The notes beneath the pieces were generated by a model that was given only the letters and a program-made list of their open reading frames with translations, was not told the DNA's origin and made no database searches. Shown piece by piece: positions 8,591 to 16,777 of a stretch of DNA of 50,637 nt (position 1 is the stretch's first letter; the number at the start of each line of letters is the position of its first letter). The position numbers and the translations under genes were made by a program. The stretch lies in assembly GCA_945929965.1 (NCBI GenBank), contig CAMEOT010000021.1:1-50637 (forward strand). Reading direction: 5' to 3'. The DNA comes from an uncultured Lachnospiraceae bacterium. GTDB taxonomy: Bacteria > Bacillota > Clostridia > Lachnospirales > Lachnospiraceae.

Positions 8591-10687
8591 ATGCATGACA
8601 ACGGGGTGACTTTACAGAAAAAGGTGTTACAGAATCTGGATATACCGTATTCGTATGAACTGGCAAAGCGAATGGAACAATACCGGTCACATCCGACACT
8701 GGGGTATCGCCCGGCGGGTTCTAAGGCAGAATTTGAGACCGGAGAGATGCTGAAGACAGAAATGAAAAAAATCGGACTGTCTGAGGTTACAAAGGATGCT
8801 GTGACGGTAGACGGCTGGGAATTTCATAAGGCAGCGTTAAGCTACACGAATGCGGCCGGGGAGACCGTGTCAGCAGAATTGGGAGCCTATCAGACAACCT
8901 TTGTCACAGATGGTCCTAAGGAATTTTCCATGATGTACCTGGGAAAAGGAACGGAGACCGACTATCAGGGAAAAGATGTCAGGGATAAGCTGGTACTGGT
9001 GGAGATTAACCAGAGAGATGAGTGGTGGATCAATTATCCGGTATACCAGGCACATCTGAAAGGAGCCGTTGCCCTGATCGCAGTGCAGAGCGGCGGCTAC
9101 GGCGAAATCGACGATGAAGCTCTGAATGCACAGGATATCGCCGGACCGGAGGATGCTCCCGCTTTTTCCATTTCCAGAAAAGATGCGGCCGGTCTGCTGG
9201 AGCTGCTGCGTGATCAGGAGGAAATAACGGTCATCTTTGATGCGGAATCCAGGGTGACAAGAAACTGTACCACTTATAATATTGTGGGAAGGATTCCCGG
9301 AAAACATCCTGACCGCATGGTGCTTTTGTCTGCACACTATGATTCCTATTTTGACGGATTCCAGGATGACAACACAGCGGTCGCGCTGATGTTTGGTATT
9401 GCAAAGGCGTTGCTGGACAGTGGTTTCCAACCGAACAATACCATTGTGATCTGTGCCATGGCATCCGAAGAATGGGGAGTTGTGGATTCCAATTTCGACT
9501 GGTCTACGGGAGCTTATGAGCAGATATTTACCGCACATCCGGAGTGGGTAGGGAAGGTAATAGCAGATCTGAACTTTGAACTTCCTGCACTGGCACATGG
9601 CACCAGAGCGAGGATCCGCAGCTGCTATGAATATGTCAGCTTCCTGGAGGAATATCTGGCGGATCTGCCGAATCTGACGATAGCCTATCCGGAAGAGACG
9701 GCAGTGACATCTCCGATTGAGACCTGGTCGGATGATTTTTCCATGGCGATCGCAGGCGTACCGTCCATGGTAAATGATTTCACCGGCGGAAGCTTTATGG
9801 AGACCCACTATCATTCTCAGTTTGATAACGATGAGTTTTATGATGAACAGGTATATCGTCTGCATCACGAGCTGTTTGCTCTGCTGATCCTGGCACTCGA
9901 TGAAACGGCAGTGGTGCCGTTACAGTTTTCACCGGTGGCACAGCGGATTCGCAAGGGTTTGGAACAGTGTCGGGAGATCTGCTACCGCGCTGATGTGGCT
10001 GGGCAGCTGGGAGAGAAAAAGCGGGTTTTGCTTGAAAAAATTGAGGAACTGGAGGCTTTAAGTGACCGGGCGCTCAGAAGATGCCGGGAAGAATATGAAG
10101 CGGTAGAGGAATACAACCGTAACTACAAACAGTTGCTTAGAGATGGAAAATACGACGAGGCGGAGGAACTTTTCCGGCAGACCAGACCGCTGGAACAGAA
10201 GCTGCTTGCAAGGTTCAAACAGGAGCAGGATGCTCTGGTGCGGATTGACTGGTACGGAAATGTGTTGTATCCTCATGAAATATGCAGTACAAATTTAAGA
10301 CTTCTGGGCGGCGCGGTGAGAAATCTGAAGGAACAGAGACTTTCCTCCGCGCTTCGTAAGCTTTATCAGGTAGATAACAATGCCTATGCCTTTAATTTTG
10401 ATGAAGAGGTATATAGGCATTTTACGGATTATGTATTCCACCAGCCGAAGGATCGCCTGAAATGGGGCTACGGGAGGCTGCCGGAGCATGAAAATCTATA
10501 TGGAACGGTCAAGCAGCTTCTCCAAAAAGAAAGACAATTGGAGGCATTGACAGAATCCGGTATGAAGGAAATGGACTACCGGGAAGAAATTGCCAGCCTG
10601 GAACATGCATGCAGCAAGCTTGTGGTCAGTCTGATGAATATCATTCAGCAAATGGAGAAATCTGTGGCAGAGATATTCGAATTATAA
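8591..10687 (+). CDS. M28 family zinc aminopeptidase with long helical C-terminal extension
   Basis: Predicted cytoplasmic dizinc exopeptidase, 698 residues with no signal peptide. An inserted PA-like segment (about 110-215) precedes the catalytic core. Candidate metal ligands and catalytic acids follow the M28 order: His249 in SAHYDS, Asp260 in QDDN, Glu293-Glu294 in ASEEWG, an acidic residue in NFEL (about 330) and a final His in ETHYHSQFD (about 406). The last 260 residues are charged and helical (coiled-coil-like KKRVLLEKIEELEAL) and are not part of the standard peptidase fold. Start: ATG preceded by AGGAG. Substrate unknown; a peptide-scavenging or dipeptidase role would be usual for the family. 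Confidence 0.88.
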   Translation: MHDNGVTLQKKVLQNLDIPYSYELAKRMEQYRSHPTLGYRPAGSKAEFETGEMLKTEMKKIGLSEVTKDAVTVDGWEFHKAALSYTNAAGETVSAELGAYQTTFVTDGPKEFSMMYLGKGTETDYQGKDVRDKLVLVEINQRDEWWINYPVYQAHLKGAVALIAVQSGGYGEIDDEALNAQDIAGPEDAPAFSISRKDAAGLLELLRDQEEITVIFDAESRVTRNCTTYNIVGRIPGKHPDRMVLLSAHYDSYFDGFQDDNTAVALMFGIAKALLDSGFQPNNTIVICAMASEEWGVVDSNFDWSTGAYEQIFTAHPEWVGKVIADLNFELPALAHGTRARIRSCYEYVSFLEEYLADLPNLTIAYPEETAVTSPIETWSDDFSMAIAGVPSMVNDFTGGSFMETHYHSQFDNDEFYDEQVYRLHHELFALLILALDETAVVPLQFSPVAQRIRKGLEQCREICYRADVAGQLGEKKRVLLEKIEELEALSDRALRRCREEYEAVEEYNRNYKQLLRDGKYDEAEELFRQTRPLEQKLLARFKQEQDALVRIDWYGNVLYPHEICSTNLRLLGGAVRNLKEQRLSSALRKLYQVDNNAYAFNFDEEVYRHFTDYVFHQPKDRLKWGYGRLPEHENLYGTVKQLLQKERQLEALTESGMKEMDYREEIASLEHACSKLVVSLMNIIQQMEKSVAEIFEL

Positions 10688-10777
10688 TGATGGCGAGAGC
10701 AGAGCATGGAACGATCCACAGGCAACAAAGCCGGGGACTGACATCATCACAATAAGGAGATAACAGTAAATACAATT

Positions 10778-11413
10778 ATGGAAAGTGATAAGTTATATCG
10801 TGTGCAGAAGGAAGATCTTCCGAAAGTGGAGAAAATGCTGAATCAGTGCTTTGCACACGATCCGTTGTACGAGACGTTGATTCCGGATCCGGAAGTCCGT
10901 AAAAATTTGATGCCGGAGCTGTTTAAATGTGATATGGATGAATTTTATGCGACCTGTGAAATTTTCGCAGACAGCGCGGACTTGAACAGTGTATTGGTGG
11001 TATCGGATGAAGCGGAGCCATACAATGTATTTCAGTTCTATTTTACGGAGGCCATGGCTGCTTTACAGACGGATTCCTATCTGATCAAGGAGGATCCTTC
11101 GTTAAAGACATTTCGGAATTTTATGAAGGGTGAGGATTATCTCAATTCCAGCTGGACGGATCAGTTGCATCAGAATCAGCGACTTCATATTATCTATCTG
11201 GCAGTGGATCCCGCCATGCAACATCACGGAATAGCGGCAGAACTTTTAGAGGAAGCCATTGACTATGCCCAGAAGCACAAACTGATGATCTCCCTCGAAA
11301 CACATAATCCAAAAAACTTGGAATTTTATGAAAAGTTCGGATTCAAAGTATATGGTGTGATGGAGAAGAATTTCCCGTTAAAGCAATACTGTCTGATCCG
11401 TGAAGTACAGTAA
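10778..11413 (+). CDS. GNAT family N-acetyltransferase
   Basis: Acetyl-CoA-dependent acyltransferase, 211 residues, one GNAT domain. The central strand and acetyl-CoA loop are visible in IIYLAVDPAMQHHGIAAELL (about 145-164), and LEFYEKFGFKVYGVM (about 184-198) is the typical C-terminal motif. The glycine-rich loop is reduced (QHHGIA instead of RGxGxG). The nearest ribosome binding site, AAGGAG at 10754-10759, lies 18 bases from the ATG, which is unusually far; no better ATG, GTG or TTG is seen between. Probable last gene of the transcript, since a long dyad with a T-rich tail follows. Substrate unknown. Confidence 0.85.
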   Translation: MESDKLYRVQKEDLPKVEKMLNQCFAHDPLYETLIPDPEVRKNLMPELFKCDMDEFYATCEIFADSADLNSVLVVSDEAEPYNVFQFYFTEAMAALQTDSYLIKEDPSLKTFRNFMKGEDYLNSSWTDQLHQNQRLHIIYLAVDPAMQHHGIAAELLEEAIDYAQKHKLMISLETHNPKNLEFYEKFGFKVYGVMEKNFPLKQYCLIREVQ

Positions 11414-11451
11414 TATTGCTGAAAATTTCAGAAAAATCCGGAAACGCAACT

Positions 11452-11505
11452 GCCGGTTGACAAAATTTCAAGGGCACTTGGTAGTTGTCAACCGGCTCTT
11501 TTGTT
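11452..11505 (+). terminator. 12-bp dyad with nested hairpin and T-rich tail
   Basis: GCCGGTTGACAA (11452-11463) and its perfect complement TTGTCAACCGGC (11485-11496) enclose 21 nt that contain their own small hairpin CAAG-GGCA-CTTG. TCTTTTGTT follows. Most simply a terminator after the acetyltransferase gene. The dyad also carries TTGACA/TTGTCA -35-like sequences upstream of the XRE gene, so an operator role is possible. Confidence 0.6.
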
Positions 11506-11573
11506 ATGATTTTTCTATGTCGACGATCTATGTGTGCACAAGAAAACATTAATAAAAGAAGGAGAGAATGAAA

Positions 11574-12569
11574 ATGATCCTGTCAGAAAAAATAATAATG
11601 TTGCGTAAGAAATATGGGTGGTCCCAGGAGGAACTGGCAGAACGCCTGGACATTTCCAGACAGTCTGTATCCAAATGGGAGAGTGGAGCCTCAATCCCGG
11701 ATCTGGAACGCATTGTCGGTATGAGCCAGCTGTTCGGAGTTACTACGGATTACTTATTAAAAGATGAAATGGAAGAGACGGAATTCGCCGATGGAATGAC
11801 ACCGGAGATCACAGAGGGAAAAGTGATCACGGTGGAGGAAGCCAATACGTTTCTGGAAGCTACGAAAAAATATGCTGCCCACATTGCTCCGGCAGTATCC
11901 TTATGTGTGCTCTCTCCTGTTGTATTGTTGTGGTTGTTGGGAATGGCAGGTGCCAAAAGAGTGGCGGTCACAGAAAATGTTGCGGGAGGAATCGGTCTTA
12001 TCGTACTGTTACTGATGGTGGTAGTTGCGGTAGCGGTATTTCTTCTCACCGGAATCCCGTACAATAAATATGAATATCTGGAAAAAGAAAAACTGACACT
12101 ACAATATGGGGTGTCCGGAATCGTGGAGAAAGCAAAGGAAACCTTTGCGGGAACCTATCGGATCTGCATAACCCTGGGTGTTGTATTGTGTATCCTGGGA
12201 GTGGTACCTTTGCTGGTAGTATCCATTTTTTTCGGGAATAATGGTTATGCGGTAATTCTTGCTACGGATGTTTTGCTCATTGTAGTTGCGATCGCTGTAT
12301 GGCTGTTCGTGTGGTCCGGTATTATCTGGGGTGGTTTTCAGAAATTGCTTCAGGAGGGGGATTATACTGTGGAGAATAAGGCAGTCAACCGGAAGTATGA
12401 GCATGTGACAGCAATTTACTGGTGTGCCTGGACAGCACTTTATTTGGCTATCAGCCTGCCGACGATGCGTTGGTACATTACCTGGGTTGTATGGCCTGTG
12501 GCTGGAGTATTGTATGGGGCACTTCTGGCGTTCCTGAAGATAAAGAATCGGAAAGCAGAGCGCGAATAA
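11574..12569 (+). CDS. XRE-family regulator with C-terminal membrane domain
   Basis: About 331 residues. The N-terminal helix-turn-helix ([29 protein letters not shown], read as two halves, about residues 9-38) is a clear Xre/Cro DNA-binding domain. It is followed by an acidic linker and about six hydrophobic helices (from about residue 90 to 320). Such membrane-tethered XRE proteins are common in Clostridia and are thought to respond to membrane or cell-envelope signals. The ATG at 11574 is preferred over 11568 because AAGGAG (11559-11564) is nine bases away. The signal-peptidase-II-like gene follows after 51 bp and is probably co-transcribed. Confidence 0.85.
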   Translation: MILSEKIIMLRKKYGWSQEELAERLDISRQSVSKWESGASIPDLERIVGMSQLFGVTTDYLLKDEMEETEFADGMTPEITEGKVITVEEANTFLEATKKYAAHIAPAVSLCVLSPVVLLWLLGMAGAKRVAVTENVAGGIGLIVLLLMVVVAVAVFLLTGIPYNKYEYLEKEKLTLQYGVSGIVEKAKETFAGTYRICITLGVVLCILGVVPLLVVSIFFGNNGYAVILATDVLLIVVAIAVWLFVWSGIIWGGFQKLLQEGDYTVENKAVNRKYEHVTAIYWCAWTALYLAISLPTMRWYITWVVWPVAGVLYGALLAFLKIKNRKAERE

Positions 12570-12620
12570 GCGGATTTCAAGGGGGAATACGGACGGCGTG
12601 AAAAAGGAGCGGAATATTAT

Positions 12621-13085
12621 ATGACAGTGGTATGCCTTGTGATACTGGCAGGAATTTTCTGGGGAGATTTTTTCGTGAAAAATTATATAGAGTCGCATGT
12701 GGATGAGCGGGACAAACGAGTAATCTGGAAGGGAAAACTTCTGATCCGCAAGCATCATAACAAAGGCATGATGCTCAATGCCGGACAGAAGAGAAGGCGT
12801 CTGGTGGCTGTTGTTTCACTGGCGTTTACACTGATATTGACCGTTGTCTTTATTGTGAGTCTGGGACATCGAGGCAACAATTTGCTGCGACTGGGTCTGG
12901 CGCTGTTACTTGGCGGTGCATTCAGCAATACCTATGACCGCCTCCGCAGAGGTTACGTGGTGGATTATGTAAGCTTCCCGGTGAAATGGCAGGCGTTCCG
13001 CAAGATCGTCTTCAACTGCTCGGATTTCTGCATTATCATCGGTGCGTTGCTATCGGCGCTTGGAATGCTGTTAATGGAAAGTTAA
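12621..13085 (+). CDS. Signal peptidase II-like protein
   Basis: Small polytopic membrane protein, 154 residues, resembling lipoprotein signal peptidase (LspA). Family landmarks are present but divergent: an early D-x-x-x-KN (DFFVKN), NKGMMLN in place of NxGaaf, GGAFSNTYDRLRRGYVVDY, which carries the first catalytic Asp within the GN-x-x-DR region, and FNCSDFCIIIG in place of FNxADxxI, which carries the second. Both aspartates are present, so proteolytic activity is possible. A long basic loop (KGKLLIRKHHNKG) lies between helix 1 and the second motif. AAGGAG lies 11 bases before the ATG. Because it is divergent and paired with a regulator, it may be a paralogue rather than the housekeeping LspA. 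Confidence 0.7.
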   Translation: MTVVCLVILAGIFWGDFFVKNYIESHVDERDKRVIWKGKLLIRKHHNKGMMLNAGQKRRRLVAVVSLAFTLILTVVFIVSLGHRGNNLLRLGLALLLGGAFSNTYDRLRRGYVVDYVSFPVKWQAFRKIVFNCSDFCIIIGALLSALGMLLMES

Positions 13086-13090
13086 AATAA

Positions 13091-13116
13091 AAGGGTGAGC
13101 TTTACAGCTCGCCCTT
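13091..13116. terminator. Bidirectional terminator overlapping the prs stop
   Basis: AAGGGTGAGC, loop TTTACA, GCTCGCCCTT: a 10-bp stem with one G-U pair, flanked by A-rich and T-rich runs on opposite sides. It serves the converging lspA-like and prs transcripts. The last codons of prs (KKGEL-stop) form one arm of the stem. Confidence 0.85.
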
Positions 13117-14286
13117 CTTATATTTTGCAACGATATTCTGAATTCTCTCATTCGGATTCAGCAGATCGCTGATGGAAGAATCGTGGTTCAAAGTATCAAT
13201 GATGTAAGCGATGTACTTACTCATATCGCAGTTGATGTACCATTCTCTCTGAAGCAGTTCCGGAGTCTGGTAGATCAGGTTGGTGGTCAGTACCTTATCG
13301 ATGATGCCGTTTTCATAAGCCTTGTCGAACTTGTCCAGACCGTTGGTGAAGAGACCGAAGGTGGAGAAGACGAAGATCTTATTTGCCTTGCGCTCTTTCA
13401 GAGCAGCGGCAACTTCCAGCATACTCTCACCGGAGGAGATCATATCATCGATGATGATCATATCCTTGCCTTCTACGCTGGTGCCCAGGAACTCATGAGC
13501 TACGATAGGGTTACGACCGTTGACAATGCGGGTGTAATCTCTTCTCTTATAGAACATACCCATATCCAGACCTAAAACGTTGGCCACATAAATAGCACGT
13601 CCCATACCGCCTTCATCCGGGCTGATGACCATCATATGGTTGGAATCTAACTGCAGATCCTTCACATTGCGGAGCAGACCTTTGATAAATTGGTATGCAG
13701 GCTGTACAGTCTCGAAACCGTGCAGAGGAATTGCATTCTGTACACGAGGATCGTGAGCATCGAAAGTGATGATGTTGTCTACACCCATGCTTACCAGCTC
13801 CTGCAGTGCCAGCGCACAGTCCAGAGACTCACGGGAAGATCTCTTGTGCTGACGGCTCTCGTACAGGAAAGGCATGATGACCGTGATACGACGGGCCTTA
13901 CCACCGACTGCTGCGATGATACGCTTCAGATCCTGATAGTGATCATCGGGAGACATATGATTCTCATTACCGCACAGGGAATAAGTCATGGAGTAGTTCA
14001 GTACATCTACTAACAGGTAGAGATCGGTACCGCGGACGGATTCTAAGATCTGACCTTTTGCTTCGCCGGAACCGAAACGGGGCACCTTTGCATCCAGCAG
14101 ATAGGAATCTCTTTGATAACCTGCAAATGCCAGAGATTCTTTATGCTCGCTTTCTCTCTCAGCTCTCCATTTTACAAGATACTGGTCTACCTTTTCTCCT
14201 AAGGGCTTACAGCCGGGCAGGGAAATAATGCCCAGAGAGCCGACAGGGATAGTCTCCAGATTTCTTTTTTCTTCACGATTCGCCAT
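13102..14286 (-). CDS. prs: Ribose-phosphate pyrophosphokinase (PRPP synthetase)
   Basis: Makes 5-phosphoribosyl-1-pyrophosphate from ribose 5-phosphate and ATP for nucleotide, histidine and tryptophan synthesis. About 394 residues, longer than the classic 315-residue enzyme but typical of a clostridial form. Visible motifs: FDAHDPRVQNAIPLHGFE (the ATP/PPi-binding loop region), VISPDEGGMGRA and the PRPP loop MIIIDDMISSGES. The start is ATG 14286 (MANREEKRNL): AGTGAGG lies nine bases upstream, whereas an in-frame GTG at 14301 would consume that site. Last gene of a dnaD-dnaI-prs run, 53 bp after dnaI. Confidence 0.93.
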   Translation of the reverse strand: MANREEKRNLETIPVGSLGIISLPGCKPLGEKVDQYLVKWRAERESEHKESLAFAGYQRDSYLLDAKVPRFGSGEAKGQILESVRGTDLYLLVDVLNYSMTYSLCGNENHMSPDDHYQDLKRIIAAVGGKARRITVIMPFLYESRQHKRSSRESLDCALALQELVSMGVDNIITFDAHDPRVQNAIPLHGFETVQPAYQFIKGLLRNVKDLQLDSNHMMVISPDEGGMGRAIYVANVLGLDMGMFYKRRDYTRIVNGRNPIVAHEFLGTSVEGKDMIIIDDMISSGESMLEVAAALKERKANKIFVFSTFGLFTNGLDKFDKAYENGIIDKVLTTNLIYQTPELLQREWYINCDMSKYIAYIIDTLNHDSSISDLLNPNERIQNIVAKYKKGEL

Positions 14287-14339
14287 TGGGGTAATCCTCA
14301 CTTTCTGATTCTGTATACTGTTCGGTTACAATAAAATGA

Positions 14340-15332
14340 TTAATTGTCAGATGCATTCTGCATACGCTTTTTGCACATACGGATATCGGGACCGGTGAGC
14401 TTACACAGATCGTAATGGCTGGTAATGCGGGAAAATACCCGGTCGGAATATCGGTCGCGCAATTCCTCCAGACTTAAGTTCGTGGAGATGATGGTAGCTT
14501 TTTGGCGCAGATGTCTCTCGTTCAGACAGGAGAACAACTGGGATGCCACAAAAGTATTGGTCATCTCCGTACCGAGGTCATCAATGATCAGCAGATCACA
14601 GTTGTAGAGATCCTCGTAGAATCCGGAGAGGGCTTCCTTCGCCCTGGCGTCAAAAGTATAACGGGCAAGGGTATCAAATAACCCGGAAGCACTGAAATAG
14701 ATTACGGAATGCCCGCTTTGCAGCAATTCGCTGGCGATGCATCCCGACAAAAAGCTTTTGCCAGTACCTACTGTACCATAAAAGAATAAATTGTGGTAGT
14801 CTTGTTTGAAGTTTTGTACAAAATTGTGACAGACATCGACGCATTTTCGAAAATGCGCCAGGTCTTCTCCCTGATAGTATTCGTAAGACAGGTTGGAAAA
14901 ATTCTCGGAAGCGATCATGTCCCGGATATGAGACTGCTCATAGAGAATATCCAGTTCCTGCTGATGAAAACAATGACATTTTTTGCGAAGACCGTTTTCG
15001 CCTTCGATATAACCGGTATCCTTACAATCCGGACAGGCGTAGACCGGTTCTAAATAATCGGCGGGATACCCGGCGGAGACGAGCAATTCCTTTTTCCGGC
15101 GGGAAATATCCTTCAGAGAGGCACGAAGTCTGGTGAGCGCCTCATCATCACCGTTTAGTAAAAGCTTTGCCTGGGCTACGGAGAGCTCTCCGACAGATTC
15201 GTCCAACCTGCCGTATTCCGGAAGCTTTGCATAGACCTCTCTGCGGCGCTGCTCCGTCAGATGACGGTTACGGTCCCTGGTCTGTTCATAGCCCTTCATA
15301 ATGGAATTGTATTGTGCGTTAGTCAGTGCCAC
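14340..15332 (-). CDS. dnaI: Primosomal helicase loader ATPase (DnaI/DnaC type)
   Basis: AAA+ ATPase that loads the replicative helicase at origins and restart sites, 330 residues. An N-terminal helical region is followed by a zinc-binding cluster (CPDC at 100-103 and CHC at 119-121), Walker A GTVGTGKS (186-193), Walker B LLIIDD (247-252) and sensor/arginine-finger segments (IISTNLSLEEL, DRVFSRI). The start is GTG 15332 with AAAGGGG eight bases upstream. It lies 32 bp behind the dnaD-like gene, the usual loader pairing in Firmicutes. A DnaA-box cluster lies upstream of the operon. Confidence 0.92.
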   Translation of the reverse strand: MALTNAQYNSIMKGYEQTRDRNRHLTEQRRREVYAKLPEYGRLDESVGELSVAQAKLLLNGDDEALTRLRASLKDISRRKKELLVSAGYPADYLEPVYACPDCKDTGYIEGENGLRKKCHCFHQQELDILYEQSHIRDMIASENFSNLSYEYYQGEDLAHFRKCVDVCHNFVQNFKQDYHNLFFYGTVGTGKSFLSGCIASELLQSGHSVIYFSASGLFDTLARYTFDARAKEALSGFYEDLYNCDLLIIDDLGTEMTNTFVASQLFSCLNERHLRQKATIISTNLSLEELRDRYSDRVFSRITSHYDLCKLTGPDIRMCKKRMQNASDN

Positions 15333-15364
15333 GACATGTTCCCCTTTACCTGCAAATATTTCGG

Positions 15365-16462
15365 TTAATTACTTAAGATCTCTTTTTCCAGAGCGGCAAA
15401 GTCATAGCTGTTCTGGGCAAATTGCGTGAAACGGTTGGAGGATGCGACAGGAGCAGGCTTTGCGGCCTTTTTCTTCTGGTAAGTGGCATCCGCCTGTTGA
15501 ATATCCGCCTTGTGATGGATTCCTGCGTTCTTCCAGCTGCTTAAGATCCCTTCGGCATACTCAAAACGATGTCTGTCCGTAGCGAGAGAACTGCGTTCGC
15601 AGGCTTCCAGAATAATATCGGTACTGAATCCGTACTCCCTGGTCCAGCGGTTGATGAATTCCAGCTCCTTCGCTGTGGGAGCAGTATTGCGCCCTAAGCT
15701 GCTCATGATGGAATAGACACTTTTATCGTAACGGGTAGAGAATTTCTGCGCCTGCTTCGGCGTGGTGATGCCTTCCTCTGCCCAGTTGACAGCAACTTTT
15801 TCTATGTATTTGAAATCTTTCTTTCCACGTTCTACACAGTACTGCAGCAGATAATCGATCAGATCATCCGAGAAATGCAGCACATCTGTAAAGAACAGGA
15901 TCGTCTTGATCTCGGAGGGGGTCAGGGGCTTACCGATATATGCTTCTGCGATGAACAAAAGCTGGGAAGTCTCTTCTCTCTCTTTAAATTCTCGCAACTG
16001 ATCCAGGGAATAGGCGGGCTTGGTATAGGCAGAAACGGTCTCCGGCAGTGCAGTCTGCACGGGCTGTGTCACAGCAGCACTGATTACGGAGGCCCCTGCA
16101 GTATTCTGCGCCTGTACGGGACCGGAAGTTAAAAGTACATTGTGCTGGGGGGCAGGAGTGGCCTGGGCACTCAGATCACGGAGATGGATTCCCACCAGAG
16201 CCTTATTCTCATCGAAGTCCAGATCCAGAATCTGCTGCTTCTCCCAATATTTTAATGCACGGATCACATCCTTTTCCGTGTGGTTGAACTTATCCGCAAT
16301 TCCGGACACACTGATTGCCTGATCCGCATTCAGCATGCGCAGCAGATAGAAATAGACCTTCAGCTGTGCGTCGTTGGCATCCTTCATATATTCATCAATA
16401 AATAGATTGGACACTACCGTCGAATCTGCATAATTATCCTTATAGAGCGCTATCCGTGCCAT
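15365..16462 (-). CDS. dnaD: DnaD-domain replication initiation protein
   Basis: Primosome/helicase-loading protein of the DnaD/DnaB family, about 365 residues. The N-terminal winged-helix region (ADSTVVSNLFIDEYMKDAND onward, to about residue 100) is followed by a long Ala/Pro/Thr/Gln-rich linker and the DnaD helical domain (about residues 155-290: QLLFIAEAYIGKPLTPSEIK, RYDKSVYSIMSSLGRN). The C-terminal tail is Lys/Ala-rich and ends near FAALEKEILSN. ATG 16462 (MARIALYKDN) is chosen over an in-frame TTG at 16471, because AAGAAGG is 11 bases from the ATG but only two from the TTG. First gene of the dnaD-dnaI-prs operon. Confidence 0.9.
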   Translation of the reverse strand: MARIALYKDNYADSTVVSNLFIDEYMKDANDAQLKVYFYLLRMLNADQAISVSGIADKFNHTEKDVIRALKYWEKQQILDLDFDENKALVGIHLRDLSAQATPAPQHNVLLTSGPVQAQNTAGASVISAAVTQPVQTALPETVSAYTKPAYSLDQLREFKEREETSQLLFIAEAYIGKPLTPSEIKTILFFTDVLHFSDDLIDYLLQYCVERGKKDFKYIEKVAVNWAEEGITTPKQAQKFSTRYDKSVYSIMSSLGRNTAPTAKELEFINRWTREYGFSTDIILEACERSSLATDRHRFEYAEGILSSWKNAGIHHKADIQQADATYQKKKAAKPAPVASSNRFTQFAQNSYDFAALEKEILSN

Positions 16463-16521
16463 AACACACAATACCTTCTTTCACTAATTTCACAAATCAT
16501 TCCTTTTTCAAAGTAAGACCA

Positions 16522-16530
16522 AGTATAGCA
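16522..16530 (-). promoter_or_regulatory. Extended -10 promoter of dnaD operon
   Basis: On the minus strand TGCTATACT (TG-N-TATACT), about 60 nt before the dnaD ATG. The -35 region is poor, which extended -10 promoters tolerate. It lies between the DnaA-box cluster and dnaD. Confidence 0.5.
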
Positions 16531-16608
16531 TAAGACCTGTGAAAAAGAAATAGTCAATTTGCCGGAAAACCTTGTAAACACTGGGCTTGCGGACGCACAG
16601 AACAAAAT

Positions 16609-16777
16609 GTGGAAACGGTGGATATTGTGGATACCTACAGACGGTGTATCGGAAAAACCTTATATATCGGCAAATATGCGTCAAAATTCGACACAGAATT
16701 ATCCACAGGAAAACAATAAAATATCCACAGGAAATGAGGGGATAATCCCCAACCTTCGCTGTGGATAATGTGGACAA
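16609..16777. promoter_or_regulatory. Cluster of DnaA boxes between dnaD operon and murC
   Basis: Two perfect DnaA boxes: TTATCCACA at 16699-16707 and TGTGGATAA (reverse orientation) at 16760-16768. Near matches: TGTGGATAC 16626-16634, ATATCCACA 16721-16729 and TGTGGACAA 16769-16777 (8 of 9 each), and TGTGGAAAC 16609-16617 (7 of 9). A GGGGATAATCCCC dyad (16738-16750) lies inside the cluster. The two right-most boxes are adjacent head-to-tail and abut the murC stop. The cluster lies upstream of the helicase-loader operon, suggesting DnaA control of that operon or a DnaA-titrating site. Confidence 0.75.

Noticed and set aside
8870..9868. Minus-strand frame of 332 residues opposite the M28 peptidase
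   Set aside because: Lies entirely within a well-supported peptidase gene, has no ribosome binding site and shows no recognisable motif.
13183..14013. Plus-strand frames opposite prs
   Set aside because: They are shadows of the conserved PRPP synthetase frame, without initiation signals.
16609..16777. Chromosomal replication origin
   Set aside because: DnaA boxes are clustered, but dnaA, dnaN, recF and rpmH are absent, there is no clear AT-rich unwinding region, and gene strand does not switch as at oriC. A regulatory or titration cluster fits better.
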